From the NCBI RefSeq assembly GCF_002288925.2, contig NW_022098031.1:14095824-14159823 (forward strand): a stretch of 64,000 nt of DNA. The letters run 5' to 3'. The notes beneath the pieces were generated by a model. That model did not search any database and had not been told where the DNA came from. It worked only from the letters and a program-made list of their open reading frames with translations. Shown here one piece after another: positions 21,030-33,124 of the stretch (the stretch's first letter is position 1; each line of letters begins with the position of its first letter). The stretch is from Delphinapterus leucas (taxonomy: Eukaryota; Chordata; Mammalia; Artiodactyla; Monodontidae). A program made the translations under genes and the position numbers.

Positions 21030-21899
21030 TTCTACACTGTTGGTGGGAATATAAGTTGGTGCAGCCACTGTGGAAAACAGTGTGGAGGTTGCTCAGAAAA
21101 GTAAAAATAGAGTTACCATATAATCCAACAATCCCACTGCTGGGCATATAACCAGACAAAACTATAATTCAAAAAGATACATGCACCCCTATGTTCAGAG
21201 CAGCACTATTCACAATACCCAAGACATGGAAGCAACCTAAATGTCCATTGACAGATGAACGGATAAAGAAGATGTGGTACATATATACAATGGAATACTA
21301 CTCAGCCATAAAAAAGAATGAAATATTGCCATTTGCAGCAACATGGATGGACCTAGAGATTGTCATACTAAGTGAAGTAAGTCAGAAAGAGACAAATACC
21401 ATATGATACCATTTATATGTGGAATCTAAAATATGACACAAATGAACCTAACTATGAAACAGAAACAGAATCAGACATAGAGAACAGACTGGTGGTTGCC
21501 AAGGGAAAGGGGGTTGAGGGGGGGATGGATTGGGAGGCTGGGGTTAGCAGATGTAAGCTATTACATATAGAATGGATAAACAACAAGGTCCTACTGTATA
21601 GCACAGAGAATTACATTCAATATCCTATGATAAATCATAATGGAAAAGAACATTAAAAAAAGACTATGTAGGGACTTCGCTGGTGGTCCAGTGGTTATGA
21701 CTCCACGCTGCCAGTGCAGGGGGTGTGGGTTTGATCTCTGGTTGGGGAACTGAGATCCTGCATGCTGCACGGCACGGCCAAAAAGAAAGAATGTGTGTGT
21801 ATATATATACATATATATGTATTAGTGAATCACTTTGCTGTACAGCAGTTATTAACACAACATTGTAAATCAAATACAGTTCAATAAAAAACAAATTTA
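21030..21899 (+). mobile_element. 5'-truncated L1 3' end with 16-bp TSD
   Basis: AAAAGGAAGAGGTAAA is repeated exactly at 21014-21029 and 21900-21915. Between them lie the ORF2 end (GGTGGGAATATAAGTTGGTG, CAATCCCACTGCTGGGCATA, ACATGGAAGCAACCTAAATG, TACTCAGCCATAAAAAAGAA) and the 3' UTR, ending in AATAAAAAACAAATTTA. It is itself interrupted by a SINE at 21671. Confidence 0.9.
21671..21786 (+). mobile_element. CHR-1-like short SINE inside L1 3' UTR
   Basis: GGGACTTCGCTGGTGGTCCA head, a B box-like GGGTTTGATCTC, ending CACGGCCAAAAAGAAAG. It splits the L1 3' UTR between AAAAAAAGACTATGTA and the TATATATA stretch. A clear target-site duplication is not visible, perhaps because the flanks are A-rich. 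Confidence 0.8.
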
Positions 21900-22009
21900 A
21901 AAAGGAAGAGGTAAAAATATATGTAACAGCTCTAATACTTTCTTCACTTACCCCAAAAGATAGCTTTATATACACCTGGAGTACACACACAGCCCCAGGA
22001 GACTTCAGG

Positions 22010-22325
22010 TAAAGGGGAGAGATAACAGGATCTGAAATGTCTTTAGTGTCAGAGAGGAGAGTTTGGACTCAAGAGAAATTTCAAATCTAAGCAGGGGACT
22101 GGATGACTGATCAGATGTAAGGGTTAAGAAAAGAGAGGAATCTGGACAGTGACGCTAATGAGTAAGGAGGAACAAGTGTGAGCAGGGGTGAGGGTTTCCA
22201 GACATACTGAGTTTGGTTTTGAAGATGCTGAGTTTAATGTGCCTTTAGGACATCTTGGTGGAAATGTCTGCTACGGCATTTGGAAATACAGTTAGGAGGT
22301 TAAGCCAAAAATTTGTTGACTATTA
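22010..22325 (-). repeat. L2 LINE fragment
   Basis: Plus-strand text such as GGTTTTGAAGATGCTGAGTTT, CTTTAGGACATCTTGGTGGAAATG and GCATTTGGAAATACAGTTAGGAG follows the reverse-complement L2 pattern. Old and degraded. Confidence 0.6.
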
Positions 22326-22786
22326 AGTCATATTATAAATGAATAATACTAGTCATATATTGAATTACTTTTAATAAAAATGTACATAATGGCTTTATTT
22401 GGTGAGGTGCAGTATGATTCACTTGTATTTTATTGTGTTTTTAGATTCTACATACAGTTAACATCCTTTGCTGCTTACCTATGTATATGTTTACTTATAT
22501 AACAGTAAGGCCTTTACTATTTGGCAAATTGATTGAGCCCTTCCTTCATCCTTCCCTCCACCATATGTATTATGAATCTTCATCCTTTGGTCACTTTGTC
22601 GATTTATGTAGAATCACAACAACGGAGGCCAGCTCTTGAAACGAAGGCCAATAATACAGGGTATGAAATAATTGTTGTTACTCTTATGAAGTTACCACAG
22701 AAGAGGAGGAGGGGGAGGAAGAAGACAAAGAAGGAAGAGGAGAGAATATTAATATACCTAAAAAATAATTTAGAAGTTGAAGTAGG

Positions 22787-22992
22787 GACTTCCCTGGTGG
22801 CACAGTGGTTGAGAGTCCGCCTGCCGATGCGGGGGACGCGGGTTCGTGCCCCGGTCCGGGAGGATCCCACATGCCGCGGAGTGGCTGGGCCCGTGAGCCA
22901 TGGCCGCTGAGCCTGCGCGTCCGGAGCCTGTGCTCCCCAACGGGAGAGGCCACAACAGTGAGAGGCCCGCGTACCGCAAAAAAAAAAAAAAA
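22787..22992 (+). mobile_element. CHR-type SINE with TSD
   Basis: Head GACTTCCCTGGTGGCACAG, B box region GGGTTCGTGCC, cetacean body ending GTACCGCAAAA with a 16-base A tail. AAGTTGAAGTAGG is duplicated around 22774 and 22993. It appears young. Confidence 0.9.
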
Positions 22993-23412
22993 AAGTTGAA
23001 GTAGGAGGGAGTGAAGGCAGCCTGAGAAGATGTACACCATTTGGCAAGATAAAATAAGTAGGAGAAATGAGGCAAGAGGAAATAAAAGTTAGACAGTAAA
23101 ACGGAACCAGGAGTGAGCTTAGGACAAAGGCGTACAGGGACTTTTTCACACTTGGGAGAGATGGACTGCATACTTAGCTCTAAGCTCTGCTCCAGCACCT
23201 CAAAGAGGAAACCATGGCTGGTTATGAGTCCCACAGACCATAAACACAGAAACTAAATAGTTGCTCAGGGGAAGTTAAACTATACAAGGAATTCACATTA
23301 GGACTTGATCAAGACATGTAGGTCTGTGGGCATCCCTTCAAGCTGATAGTCTTTAAAATATCTCTTCCACATTTATTTACAGAGGAGCTGCATGAATAAA
23401 AGGTTTCTATGT

Positions 23413-23612
23413 GGGCTTCCCTGGTGGCACAGTGGTTGAGAGTCCACCTGCCGATGCAGGGGACACGGGTTCGTGCCCCGGTCTGGGAAGATCCCACATG
23501 CCGCGGAGCGGCTGGGCCCGTGAGCCATGGCTGCTGAGCCTGCGCGTCTGGAGCCTGTGCTCCGCAACGGGAGGGGCCACAGCAGTGAGAGGCCTGCGTA
23601 CCGCAAAAAAAA
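23413..23612 (+). mobile_element. CHR-type SINE
   Basis: Complete head-to-tail element (GGGCTTCCCTGGTGGCACAG to GTACCGCAAAAAAAA). No clear target-site duplication is visible, possibly because the A tail is short and followed by CCCACAAAACTC. Confidence 0.9.
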
Positions 23613-23789
23613 CCCACAAAACTCTTCAGCTAAATCCAGCCAAACTACTCAGAGGGAAGATTATTGGGCATACTGTTACTTGATCACACCCCTTGAAATT
23701 CTTAACACCTCTGCAAGTAGCTTCTCAAAGTATTCCCTTCAATCATATACAGTACTCCTCCTAAAAGGAGTTTCTTTGTTTTTGTTTTT

Positions 23790-23911
23790 TGATGCTTTTT
23801 ATTTCATTTGGCAGTGCCATGCGGGATCTTAGTTCCCTGACCAAGGATTGAACCCACACCCTCTGCAGTGGAAGCGTGGAGTCTTAACCACTGGACCGCC
23901 AGGGAAGTCCC
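23790..23911 (-). mobile_element. CHR-1-like short SINE
   Basis: The minus strand gives GGGACTTCCCTGGCGGTCCA, then GTGGTTAAGACTCC and a short body with a diverged T/A-rich tail. Imperfect flanking copies of AAAGRAGTTT suggest a degraded duplication. It is older than the CHR-2-like elements. Confidence 0.85.
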
Positions 23912-24617
23912 AAAGAAGTTTTATTAACTAGATTTTTTTTCTCATCTCATTCCATGTCCAGTGAGCCTAATGACACAACCTGAGCTTGATACACTAGGCA
24001 TAGCCCCAGATGAGCCAGGCCTTATACCAACTACAACTGAGAGCAGAGAGCAATGTCTCCTGTGGGTTCTCGTAATGAGGTCAGAGTGTCACGTAATACA
24101 AAATGCTCTCAGTAATACAGACAGAGTAACAACAGATAGGCCTGTTTCTTTCCATATTCTTCAAGAAGGCACAGATCACCACAATAAGGTACAGTTTAAT
24201 GAAAACTTTTCTACCAAAGTAGGAGAGAGGAAGGGGCTATTGGAGGAGAGCAATTTTTAAATTGGGTAAATGAGAAACATGGCCCTTTCAGAAGAATTTC
24301 CTGAGGCAATGAAAAAGAAAAACAGAAAAGGAAAGAAAACAAATGCCTATCCAAAGACAGGAGTTTCATCATCATAATTTTAGGCAGTTTATGCAAGTGG
24401 TGCAAATATACAAGTTTAATAAGCATATTGAATAAATGTCCTCCATGTGGCTCAACATAAAGAAACAGAAACCATATATAGGAAACTGACATCATAAAAC
24501 AAAGTATTCAGGTGTTCAGTAAGATTTTTTAAAATTCTAATGTAAACTCCAAATGTAAATTGATTTTGCACCTGTTTACTGGTTTATTATCAGTGAGAGT
24601 ATAAAAATTACAAATGA

Positions 24618-24831
24618 GGGCTTCCCTGGTGGCACAGTGGTTGAGAGTCCACCTGCCGATGCAGGGGACACGGGTTCGTGCCCCGGTCCGGGAGGATCCC
24701 ACATGCCGCGGAGTGGCTGGGCCCGTAAGCCATGGCTGCTGAGCCTGCGGGTCCGGAGCCTGTGCTCCCCAATGGGAGAGCGGGAGAGGCCACAACAGTG
24801 AGAGGGCCGCGTACCGCAAAAAAAAAAAAAG
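24618..24831 (+). mobile_element. CHR-type SINE with 14-bp TSD and small internal duplication
   Basis: AAAATTACAAATGA flanks the element at 24604-24617 and 24832-24845. The body carries an extra GGGAGAGC unit (CAATGGGAGAGCGGGAGAGGCC) not present in sister copies. The tail is an A run of about 13. Confidence 0.9.
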
Positions 24832-24845
24832 AAAATTACAAATGA

Positions 24846-26177
24846 AAAATAATTTGCATTAAGCATTGGCATTATGGGATTGTTCCTTGGTAACATATTT
24901 CCCTTCCTAATCATGATTGGCTTGCACAACTGTTGAAATTACCTGGTATGTTTTGAAAATTCAAACGAAGAAGAGCTACTCTGAGATGACAAATAATCTA
25001 AAAAATCCACAGGAGAATCATTGAAAGTTGGTTCACTGCAGGGTCAATCCTTAGCTTCCTGCTCCAGTGGACAGGACACTGGACAGTCCAGCCTTGAGCA
25101 CGGTCTTGAGGCTGGATCTGGGGCCATGGGTGGGAGAAAAGAGCAAGAGGAGAGCAGAGAGCCTTAATCAACTGTAATCCAGGGGAAGGACCAGCTAGGA
25201 AATTTGAGGGGCTCAGAGCAAAATGAAAATGTGGGGTCTCTTGTTCAAAAAGTATTAAGACTATCAAGATGGTGACAACAGGGCACTGAACCAAGCCTGG
25301 GATCCTTCTTTGTGCGGGGCCCCATGCAACTGCACAATTCACACATCCAGGAGCAAGGTCTTAGGTCCATGGACAAGGAGGTTTAGATAAAATGCAGAAC
25401 ATCAGCCCCTCCTTAGACACTGGCCAAATGAGCTCTTCCATTTCCTGTCCTTCTCTTGACTCCAGAACCCAAGCCTCGAGAACGAAGGACTCAGTAGTTA
25501 TCAAATCAAAGTCAGTGACCATTTACTGAATTTCTCCTGTATTAATATCACAAACACAAAAACAGGAAAGAAATTAGAGGGCAAATTAAGGGACAAATAT
25601 TTATTGCTTTGTGCTTCAGTCCAGTCAAGTTCTTTGAACTTCAGTTCCTGCTTGAGAAAGAGTTTGTAGCTTTAAGTTTACAGCTCACGAGGGAAAGATA
25701 TATTTCAGAATTCTGTGAATAATCCATTTTAACCAAAAAGATAATCTCGGGTTTTTCCAATTTATAACGAGTGGTCTTTATTAGGAGACAGAAAGGCAGA
25801 AACCTGGCTGGAGTTGGGATCTTAAGCCTTGTGATAGAAATTAAGCTCATCTCCACCCATGGAAGCTTGATTCAATGAAGAGCCTTTATGACACTCTCCA
25901 GAAACTCCAAAGACAAATGTCCCCAAAGTCCAAATTAGTCTTGCCTCACTTCAAGGAAACACCCAAAAACTAAAAAGCAAATCTGTCATTTTTTTTCCTA
26001 CTCTGTAAAGATCAATATTTATTCAGAGTTTGCATTTGAGCCTAAAGCATAACACACTTTGGAAAGAAGCAAATGTTGCCTCTGCAGAAGCCAGCCAGCC
26101 ACGGGCACCTAGTCCACTGGGCCCCTCGTTGAATAATGAATCCCTGGCTAGTGTCACAAGAGCCAAACCCCCAGTAT
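24846..26177. other. Intergenic, no recognised gene
   Basis: No coding gene. The stretch around 25195-25350 (GAGGGGCTCAGAGCAAAATG, AAGATGGTGACAACAGGGCA, GTGCGGGGCCCCATGCAACTG) resembles an ancient interspersed repeat that I cannot name with confidence. Confidence 0.4.
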
Positions 26178-26191
26178 CCTACTGGAGTTTT

Positions 26192-26408
26192 TTTTGTTTT
26201 GTTTTGTTTTGTTTTTGCGTTACGCGGGCCTCTCACTGTTGTGGCCTCTCCCGCTGCGGAGCACAGGCTTCGGACGCACAGGCTCAGCGGCCATGGCTCA
26301 CGGGCCCAGCCGCTCCGCGGCATGTGGGATCTTCCCGGACCGGGGCACGAACCCGTGTCCCCTGCATCGGCAGGCGGACTCTCAACCACTGCGCCACCAG
26401 GGAAGCCC
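26192..26408 (-). mobile_element. CHR-type SINE with 14-bp TSD
   Basis: The minus strand reads GGGCTTCCCTGGTGGCGCAG through to GTAACGCAAAAAC. CCTACTGGAGTTTT is duplicated at 26178-26191 and 26409-26422. Near-consensus and probably young. Confidence 0.95.
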
Positions 26409-26422
26409 CCTACTGGAGTTTT

Positions 26423-27600
26423 AAAGCTGCTTTGCTTTTTAGTCATTTGTATCTTCTGCCCTGGCGTATTTGGATTGCGTACTACCTTGTTTCTAAACCA
26501 AAACCAGACTGAGAAGGCAGCTTCAGAGTAACCAGCCGAGGTGAGCCTTAAGGCTGCAGCCATCCTGGCTCCACATTTAAGCCACCCTTGAAATGAGGAT
26601 GTGAGCACAGGTTACTCCATGACAACTTGTCTCGATATAGGTGGCTAAAAATGTACTGAAGGAAATTACTGCAGCGTTTTCGCCTTTAGAAGAAAAAAAT
26701 GACCCTTAAAACAGACCATCAGGTTGAAATATAAGCAAGTCGTAGCTTCCTTGGCTTTGCCGAGTGTCCACACTTTTATGCGCGTGCCAACCGGAGACGG
26801 ACATTCCACGGAGGGGTATTACTGAGAGTTCTGGCAGAATGGGGTAATAGAAGAACTAACAGGGTGTCTTTCTGGTAAATGAACATTAGCCCAAGACAGA
26901 AATAGTATGCCAAAGTTTTCAGGGGACCTTTCCGTGGAAGTTTTGGTTCACAGCATCTCTGTGAGGGGGTTATTAGTTCAAAGGCGAAACTGAGGCTAAG
27001 GTTTGCTGAAGATTTAGAAGCAATAATAATAATCCTAGTTGTGGGGAATTACAAAATCGTGTCCTGGAGGACACTGGTTGCTTGAGATGTTTGTAGGAGT
27101 TACATGAAAACAGGATTCTGGGGTCAAATAAGTCTAAGAGATGGGGAGTGACACTAAATTAGGGAGTTGTCTCTACAATAGCCCTGCTCAGAGCTTGTAC
27201 TGCTGAGCCTCGTACATCTCTGAGAGGGGATTAAATGCAGCATTCCGCAAGCTTATTTGATCAGAGACCTTTTTCCCCTAAAGCATTTTCCAGGAATAAA
27301 ATTCCACACAGCACACTTCGGGGAGCAAAGCCATGAAGTTTCTGGAGGCAGGTCTTTACCACACCCTTTTTTCCTTCAGAAGTTTTTATGTTATCCTATC
27401 TGTTTGAAGGTAATCCAAGGAAAACTGAAATTTGTAGCTCGCAATACAAATAACTTTCAATTTAAATTGTGAATTAGTTGGTTTTAGGTAATTTGCTTAT
27501 TTTCTCCCTATGTATTCCAGAATAAATTGATCTGTTATATTCTAGTTTTACTCATTTAAAGGAGTACTAGAAAACACTTTCATTGCTGTAACTACTTTTA
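26423..27600. other. Intergenic, no recognised feature
   Basis: Unique-looking sequence on both strands; no coding or repeat signature that I can name. Confidence 0.5.
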
Positions 27601-27604
27601 AACT

Positions 27605-28085
27605 TTCTTTTTTTATTGGAGTATAGTTGCTTTACAATACTGTGTTAGTTTCTACTGTACAGCAAAGTGAATCAGCTATACGTATACATATATCCCCTCT
27701 TTTTTGGATTTCCTTCTCTTTAGGTCACCACAGAGCACTGAGTAGATTTCTCTGTGCTATACAGTAGGTTCTCATTAGTTATCTATTTTATACATAGTAT
27801 CAATAGTGTATATATGTCAATCCCAATCTCCCAATTCGTCCCACCCCTCCCCTTTCCCCATTGGTATCCATATGTTTGTTCTGTACGTCTGTGTCTCTAT
27901 TTCTGTTTTGTAAATAAGATTGTCTACACCAATTTTTTCAGATTCCACATATATGCGTTGATATACGATATTTGTTTTTCTCTTTCTGACTTACTTCACT
28001 CTGTATGACAGTGTCTAGGTCCATCCATGTCTCTACAAATGACCCAGTTTCGTTCCTTTTTATGGCTAATATTCCACTGTATATA
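27605..28085 (-). mobile_element. L1 3' end
   Basis: The plus strand shows the reverse complement of an L1 3' UTR and ORF2 end: TTTATTGGAGTATAGTTGC, GTGCTATACAGTAGGTTCTC, TTTCTGACTTACTTCACTCT, GGTCCATCCATGT and TTTTTATGGCTAATATTCCA. The element is 5' truncated and runs into a minisatellite at 28083. Confidence 0.9.
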
Positions 28086-28220
28086 TGTACATATACATGT
28101 ACTTGTGTACATATGTACATACACATGTACTTGTGTACATATACATGTACTTGTGTACATATGTACATATACATGTACTTATGTACATATACATGTAGTT
28201 ATGTACATATGTATATATAG
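28083..28220. repeat. Minisatellite of TACATATACATGTACTTG-like units
   Basis: About 140 bp of units combining GTACATATACATGTAC and TTGTGTACATAT, repeated with small variations. Each unit is partly palindromic. It continues the ATATAC tract found at this position in L1 3' regions and has probably expanded from it. Confidence 0.85.
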
Positions 28221-28420
28221 ATTTAAGTTTACAATTCATGGAACTAATTTCATCAGCAAAAGGATAAATGGATACTTATCATGAATTACTTTTCTAAGTA
28301 TTTAAGTAACATCCAACATTTAGGGAGCCCACGTGAGTTACCTAGCTAAAGCACTTTAAGTCAGCTGCCTTTGGACTGTGTTTATGGTGATTCATCAATT
28401 CCTGATCTACACATTGCTTT

Positions 28421-29166
28421 TTTTTTTTTTTAATAGATCTTTACTGGAGTATAATTGCTTCACAATCCTGTGTTAGCATACATATATCCCCATATACCCT
28501 TCCTCTTGAGCCTCTCTCCCACCCTCCCTATCCCACCCCTCTAGGTGGTCACAAAGCACCGAGCTGATCTCCCCGTGCTATGCTGCTGCTACCCACTAGC
28601 TAGCTATTTTACATTTGGTAATATATATCTGTTGATGCTACTCTCACTTCGCCCCAGCTGCCTCCTCCCCACACCGTGTCTGCAAGTCCATTCTCTATAT
28701 CTGCGTCTTTATTCCTGCCCTGCCACTAGGTTCGCCAGTACCATTTTTTCTTTTTTTTAGATTCCATATATATGTGTTAGCATACGGTATTTGTTTTTCT
28801 CTTTCTGACTTACTTTACTCTGTACGACAGACTTTAGGTCCATCCACCTCACTACAAATAACTCAATTTCATTTCTTTTTATGGCTGAGTAGTCAAAACT
28901 ACAATGAGGTATCACCTCACACCGGTCAGAATGGCCACCATCAAAAAATCTAGAAACAATAAATGCTGGAGAGGGTGTGGAGAAAAGGGAACCCTCTTGC
29001 ACTGTTGGTGGGAATGTAAATTGATACAGCCACTATGGAGAACAGTACGGAGGTTCCTTAAAAAACTAAAAATAGAACTACCGTACAACCCAGCAATCCC
29101 ACTACTGGGCATATAGCCAGAGAAAACCATAATTCAAAAGAGACATGTACCACAATGTTCATTGCA
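28421..29166 (-). mobile_element. L1 3' end with 5' inversion (twin priming)
   Basis: From 28421 to about 28891 the L1 3' UTR/ORF2 end is on the minus strand (poly(T), GGAGTATAATTGC, TTTTATGGCTGAGTA). From about 28892 to 29166 the adjacent upstream part of ORF2 is on the plus strand (CAAAACTACAATGAGGTATC, CCCTCTTGCACTGTTGG, CAATCCCACTACTGGGCATA). An imperfect duplication CACATYGCTT lies at 28410 and 29168. This arrangement is characteristic of twin priming during target-primed reverse transcription. Confidence 0.85.
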
Positions 29167-29177
29167 GCACATCGCTT

Positions 29178-30053
29178 CTTAAAAACTAGTCAACTTTAAA
29201 TCAGAGATGGAGGTGGTGGGAAGAGAACAAAAGGTCGCCATCTAAAGACTAACAGAGAGACAGACTGGGGATAAAGAGCTCCAACTCTGCCACTCTCTAG
29301 CTAGGCTTCTTACCCAAGACCCCAACTATGCTACATCTTAAGCTAGATGTTGCCCTATGCATTCCCCTCTCTGGGCCCTTTCTTTATTCTTAAAGGGCCC
29401 TCAAGCCCAAAGTGGTCTGAATGCATCAAGCACTCTGATAAAGAGATCGAGAAGCTACCATTTCCTTCATTTTGCTACCAATTCAGTGCTGTTCTTGGGC
29501 GCTCACGTCCTTAAATTTAGGTCTCTCCTAACAGCGATTAATCATCCATGGGGACAAGACAGGATCCTAGGCTAGTGCCAGGGCTTTTGCAGGATAATAA
29601 AGAAAAATACCTAACTTCAGCCTTTATAGTTCTTTACATACATTAATTTAGGTGAGCTAGAGTCAGTTTATACCAGTTCCCGAGGGAGTGTCAATTGTTA
29701 AATTTTTAAGAAATTTATGAGCCAGTTGTTAAACCCAGCCCATTATTAAAAATTAAATTATATAAATACAATTAAGTAAATTATTTAAAAAACAAGGTTA
29801 TTTAACAAATACTTAAAACTAATGTCTTCCTAACTTATTTTACTGCATTTTACTATTGTCTACATTCTTGGGCTTAGGTGTCTATTGTACCTGTATTAGA
29901 GGGAATATTACATCATGGTGTGTTACTGTGCCTCTCTTCCATCTCTACCTTCAGTGATGCTACTTTGATACCTTAAAATTGTTCACGGAGGGAGTACTTA
30001 TACCACAGAAATTGGCAAATATTACAGATTGAGAGAGCTGGTTGTTAAACTGT
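29178..30053. other. Intergenic, no recognised feature
   Basis: AT-rich sequence without coding or repeat signature that I can name. Confidence 0.5.
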
Positions 30054-30200
30054 TACTGTTTAATCCTCACACAAACCTTATGAGTTATGTGCACTTATTA
30101 TTCCAATTATACAGATGACATGCCTAGAGCCACACAGCTAGTTAGTGGCGGAGCCAGTATTCGAACACAGGTGGTCTGGTTCCAGAATCTCGCTCTCCCG
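30054..30200 (+). repeat. MIR SINE, 3' part
   Basis: TTTAATCCTCACACAAACCT, then CCACACAGCTAGTTAGTGGC, GGAGCCAGTATTCGAACAC and GGTCTGGTTCCAGAAT follow the second half of the MIR consensus. Confidence 0.8.
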
Positions 30201-30523
30201 ATGGTTACAGGCAGTAACAGTGGTTTGGACACAACATAAAAGAAAGTATATCAAGCAACGGCAGATATGTAATTTCATTCCAGATGGAAAGAAAAACATA
30301 TCCACTCTAAAGGAAAGTCAGTCAAATAAAGCTACTAGAAATTCAATGGTTGAAAATTAATGACTAAATGAGTAAATGAATGCATTGCATTCATAATAAA
30401 GGCTTACCCCAAAGGAAATGGAAAACTCTTTGCCTCCTACATCCAAGACTATGTTTACGATCTCCAGATATGCTGTGTTTCAGCTTTTACTCCTGCTCCA
30501 TTCAGCTACTATTTTTAGCAAAT

Positions 30524-30979
30524 TGTATTAGTTTCCTGCAGCTGCTGTAACAAACTACCAAAGCAACAGAAATTTATTCTCACAGTTCTGGAGGCCAGAA
30601 GTCCAAAACCAGTTTCAGTGAGCTGAGGCCGGATGTCATCAGAGCCTCACTCCTTCTGGAAGATCTAGGGGAGAAGCTGTTCTCTGCCTCTTCCAGCTTC
30701 TGGTAGCTGTCAGCATTCCTTGGCTTGTGGCCCCTTATCTCTCTGCTCTGTGTTCACATGGCCTTCTCCTCTGTGTGTCTGTGTGCAATCTCCCTCTGCC
30801 TCTGTCCTCTTACAACAATACTTGTGATGGCATTTAGGATACACCCAGATATTCCAGGAGGAGCCCCTCCTTTCAAGACCATTAACTTAATCACATCTTT
30901 TGTCATATAAGGTAATATTCACAGGTTCCAGGAATTACAATGTGGATATATCTTTGGAATCACCATTCAGCCCACTACA
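30524..30979 (-). repeat. Solitary MaLR-type LTR (MLT1-like)
   Basis: The plus strand is the reverse complement of an MLT1-like LTR: TGTATTAGTTTCCTG at one end, AACAGAAATTTATTCTCACA with the reversed AATAAA region, TTCTGGAGGCCAGAAGTCC, TCACATGGCCTTCTCC, ending CCCACTACA. It begins with TG and ends with CA as LTRs do, and is flanked by CAAAT and GCAAT, a likely decayed 5-bp duplication. No internal retroviral genes are present. Confidence 0.75.
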
Positions 30980-31099
30980 GCAATCATCATTAATGACCAC
31001 AGACCTACTCCATGCTGAGAGTTAACGGTTACACAGAGCTACAGGCAGGAGTGCTGTCCCCTAGAACCCTATAGCCTGTAAAGGGAGACAGAACTCATA

Positions 31100-31772
31100 G
31101 GAAAAAGTCAATCACAGGGAACATAAAGTGGTACAGCTGATGTGAAAACAGTTTGGTAGTTTCTTAAAAAGTTAGACATAGACTTGATCATACGATGCAG
31201 CAATTCCACTCTTACGTACACGCCCGAGAGAAATGGAAACACAGGCTTGTTCAAGGACTTACACATGAATGTCCATAGCAGCCTTATTCATAACGGCCCC
31301 AAAGTGTAAACAGCCCAAATGTCCATCAACTGGCAAGTGACAAACACAATGTGGTGTGTCCAAACAACAGAACACCACTCAGCAATCAAAAGAAATGAAA
31401 AACTGATACATGCTACAACATGGATGAGCTTCGTGCTAATTGAAAGAAGCCAAACACAAAAGACCAACTTTGCATGATTCCATTTATATGAAATATCCAG
31501 AAAAGGCAAATCTATAAGAGACGGAAGGCAGATGACTGGTTGCTCTGGGCCTGGAGGGTAGGAAACAGGGGTCAACTTCCAATGGACATGAAGGATTTTA
31601 TTGGGGTAACAGAACTGTTGCAAAACTAGATTTTGGTGATGGTTGCCAAATTCAGTAAACTTACCAAAAACAAAACAACAACAATAAAAACATTGAATTG
31701 TACAGTTAAAATGGGTCACTTTCATGGTATGCAAATTATACTTCAATAAAATTATTTGTTTAAAGTGAATAT
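31100..31772 (+). mobile_element. Old L1 (L1M type) 3' end
   Basis: Old L1 phrases occur in order: CAATTCCACTCTTACGTAC, ATGAATGTCCATAGCAGCCT, AAATGTCCATCAACTGGC, CTACAACATGGATGAGCTTC, TGATTCCATTTATATGAAAT, AATTATACTTCAATAAA. Short open frames here are L1 shadows. Confidence 0.85.
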
Positions 31773-31789
31773 AGCACAAGGCCACATAC

Positions 31790-33120
31790 AGTAAAGGTAA
31801 AGTGAGTGATGGAAAGGTTGAGAAAAGGATATGAGTGTGGAATATGTGTGTGTGTATGTGCTGTATGTGTTATCTTGGGCTGGCAGACAAGCACAGATGA
31901 ACCCAACCAGAGGTGCAATGGGAAAGATCAGGTTCAGGTCTGTCCTCATGGCCCACAGTGTCATTCTTTCCTCTGCCCATTTCTTGACCTCCTGCTTGCT
32001 CACCCTTCTCAGGCTGCCTGGAGACCCAGTGGTCTGTGGCCCAGTGGGCTTCCTGAGCCTAGCTTGACCCAAAGGCAAGTGTCAGCAAAGCATGTCACCC
32101 CTCTCCACTCCCACATACCCAGCTCTCCATCAGGCTGGCTGGGGCCTCCTTCATCAGAGAGGGGACTCTGGGAGTGAAGACCTGCTTAGCCTGCAATGGT
32201 CTAGCCCTAGCCTTCCAAAGCACAATGATAACACTTTTCCATGCCCCCTTAGATCCGTCCCACATTACTTCCTATGGGTTTTCTCACAGGGAGATTGACA
32301 GGAAGCTGTGGGCTGGTTGTTTACCTCTGATATATTAATACTGTTGAAAACGTTTCTTAAAATGATGGCTTTCCATGTATTTAGGGATCAATCAGGCACC
32401 CTAACCTAATCTTGGATTAACCATCACACACCAGGGGTACACATAAATGACAGAAAATAAATAAAAATGAATGAATTCTATTTTTGAGAGTTTGAAACCT
32501 TCCAACTTAACAGGAAACAGAATGGAAATGGGAATGATACCCTCTTGTTCTTTCAAACATCTCTGTGTCTTAGGGTCTTACAGAAAGCAGATTCAAAATA
32601 GATGCTTATTGGACTGATTAGTTCAAAAGAAACAATAACAACGTTCCCTTTTTCTAAAATTCCAGACTCGATTTTGGAACCAGCCAACTCCCCTTTGGAA
32701 ATCCAACAGAAAAAAAAGTAATTCATTGAAAAAATAATAATAGGTTCCTTCAGGAGACAACTCCTCTGAGAGGAGGCATGTATCTTGCTCCAGCCGGTAC
32801 TTCCACATGTATGTGATTTCTTAAATCATTCAAGACATAATGACAAAAATGCCATTGACCTTTTCCTTTCTGCTAAGGTAACAAGAAAATGGCCTTGGAG
32901 ATAAACTCTAGAAATTTTTCTCTCATACGACTATTAGTGTTCTTTTTTTTTCATCTCTGAAAGACCTAGGACAGACTTTAGAAATTAGATACATTCTGTC
33001 AAATTGCAGTCTAACAAGATTACACGTTAGTCTTGGGTCTCAAGTCACATGTTATAAAGATGTGAAGGTCATCATTTGGAAGAAATACAGTTTGTAATAT
33101 GTACTCTGATAATAATCTCC
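31790..33120. other. Intergenic, no recognised gene
   Basis: Open frames of 61-123 codons near 31750-32300 show no domain, start context or codon bias that I recognise. No further repeats are named with confidence. Confidence 0.45.
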
Positions 33121-33124
33121 CTGG

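Noticed and set aside
22604..23234. Open frames of 118-181 codons
   Set aside because: Built almost entirely from a CHR SINE read antisense plus its flanks; the same peptide strings recur at every CHR copy.
31752..32298. Cluster of 68-123-codon open frames on both strands as a small gene
   Set aside because: Overlapping frames in both directions with no shared domain, no splice pattern and no known homologue that I can recall; expected by chance in GC-richer DNA.
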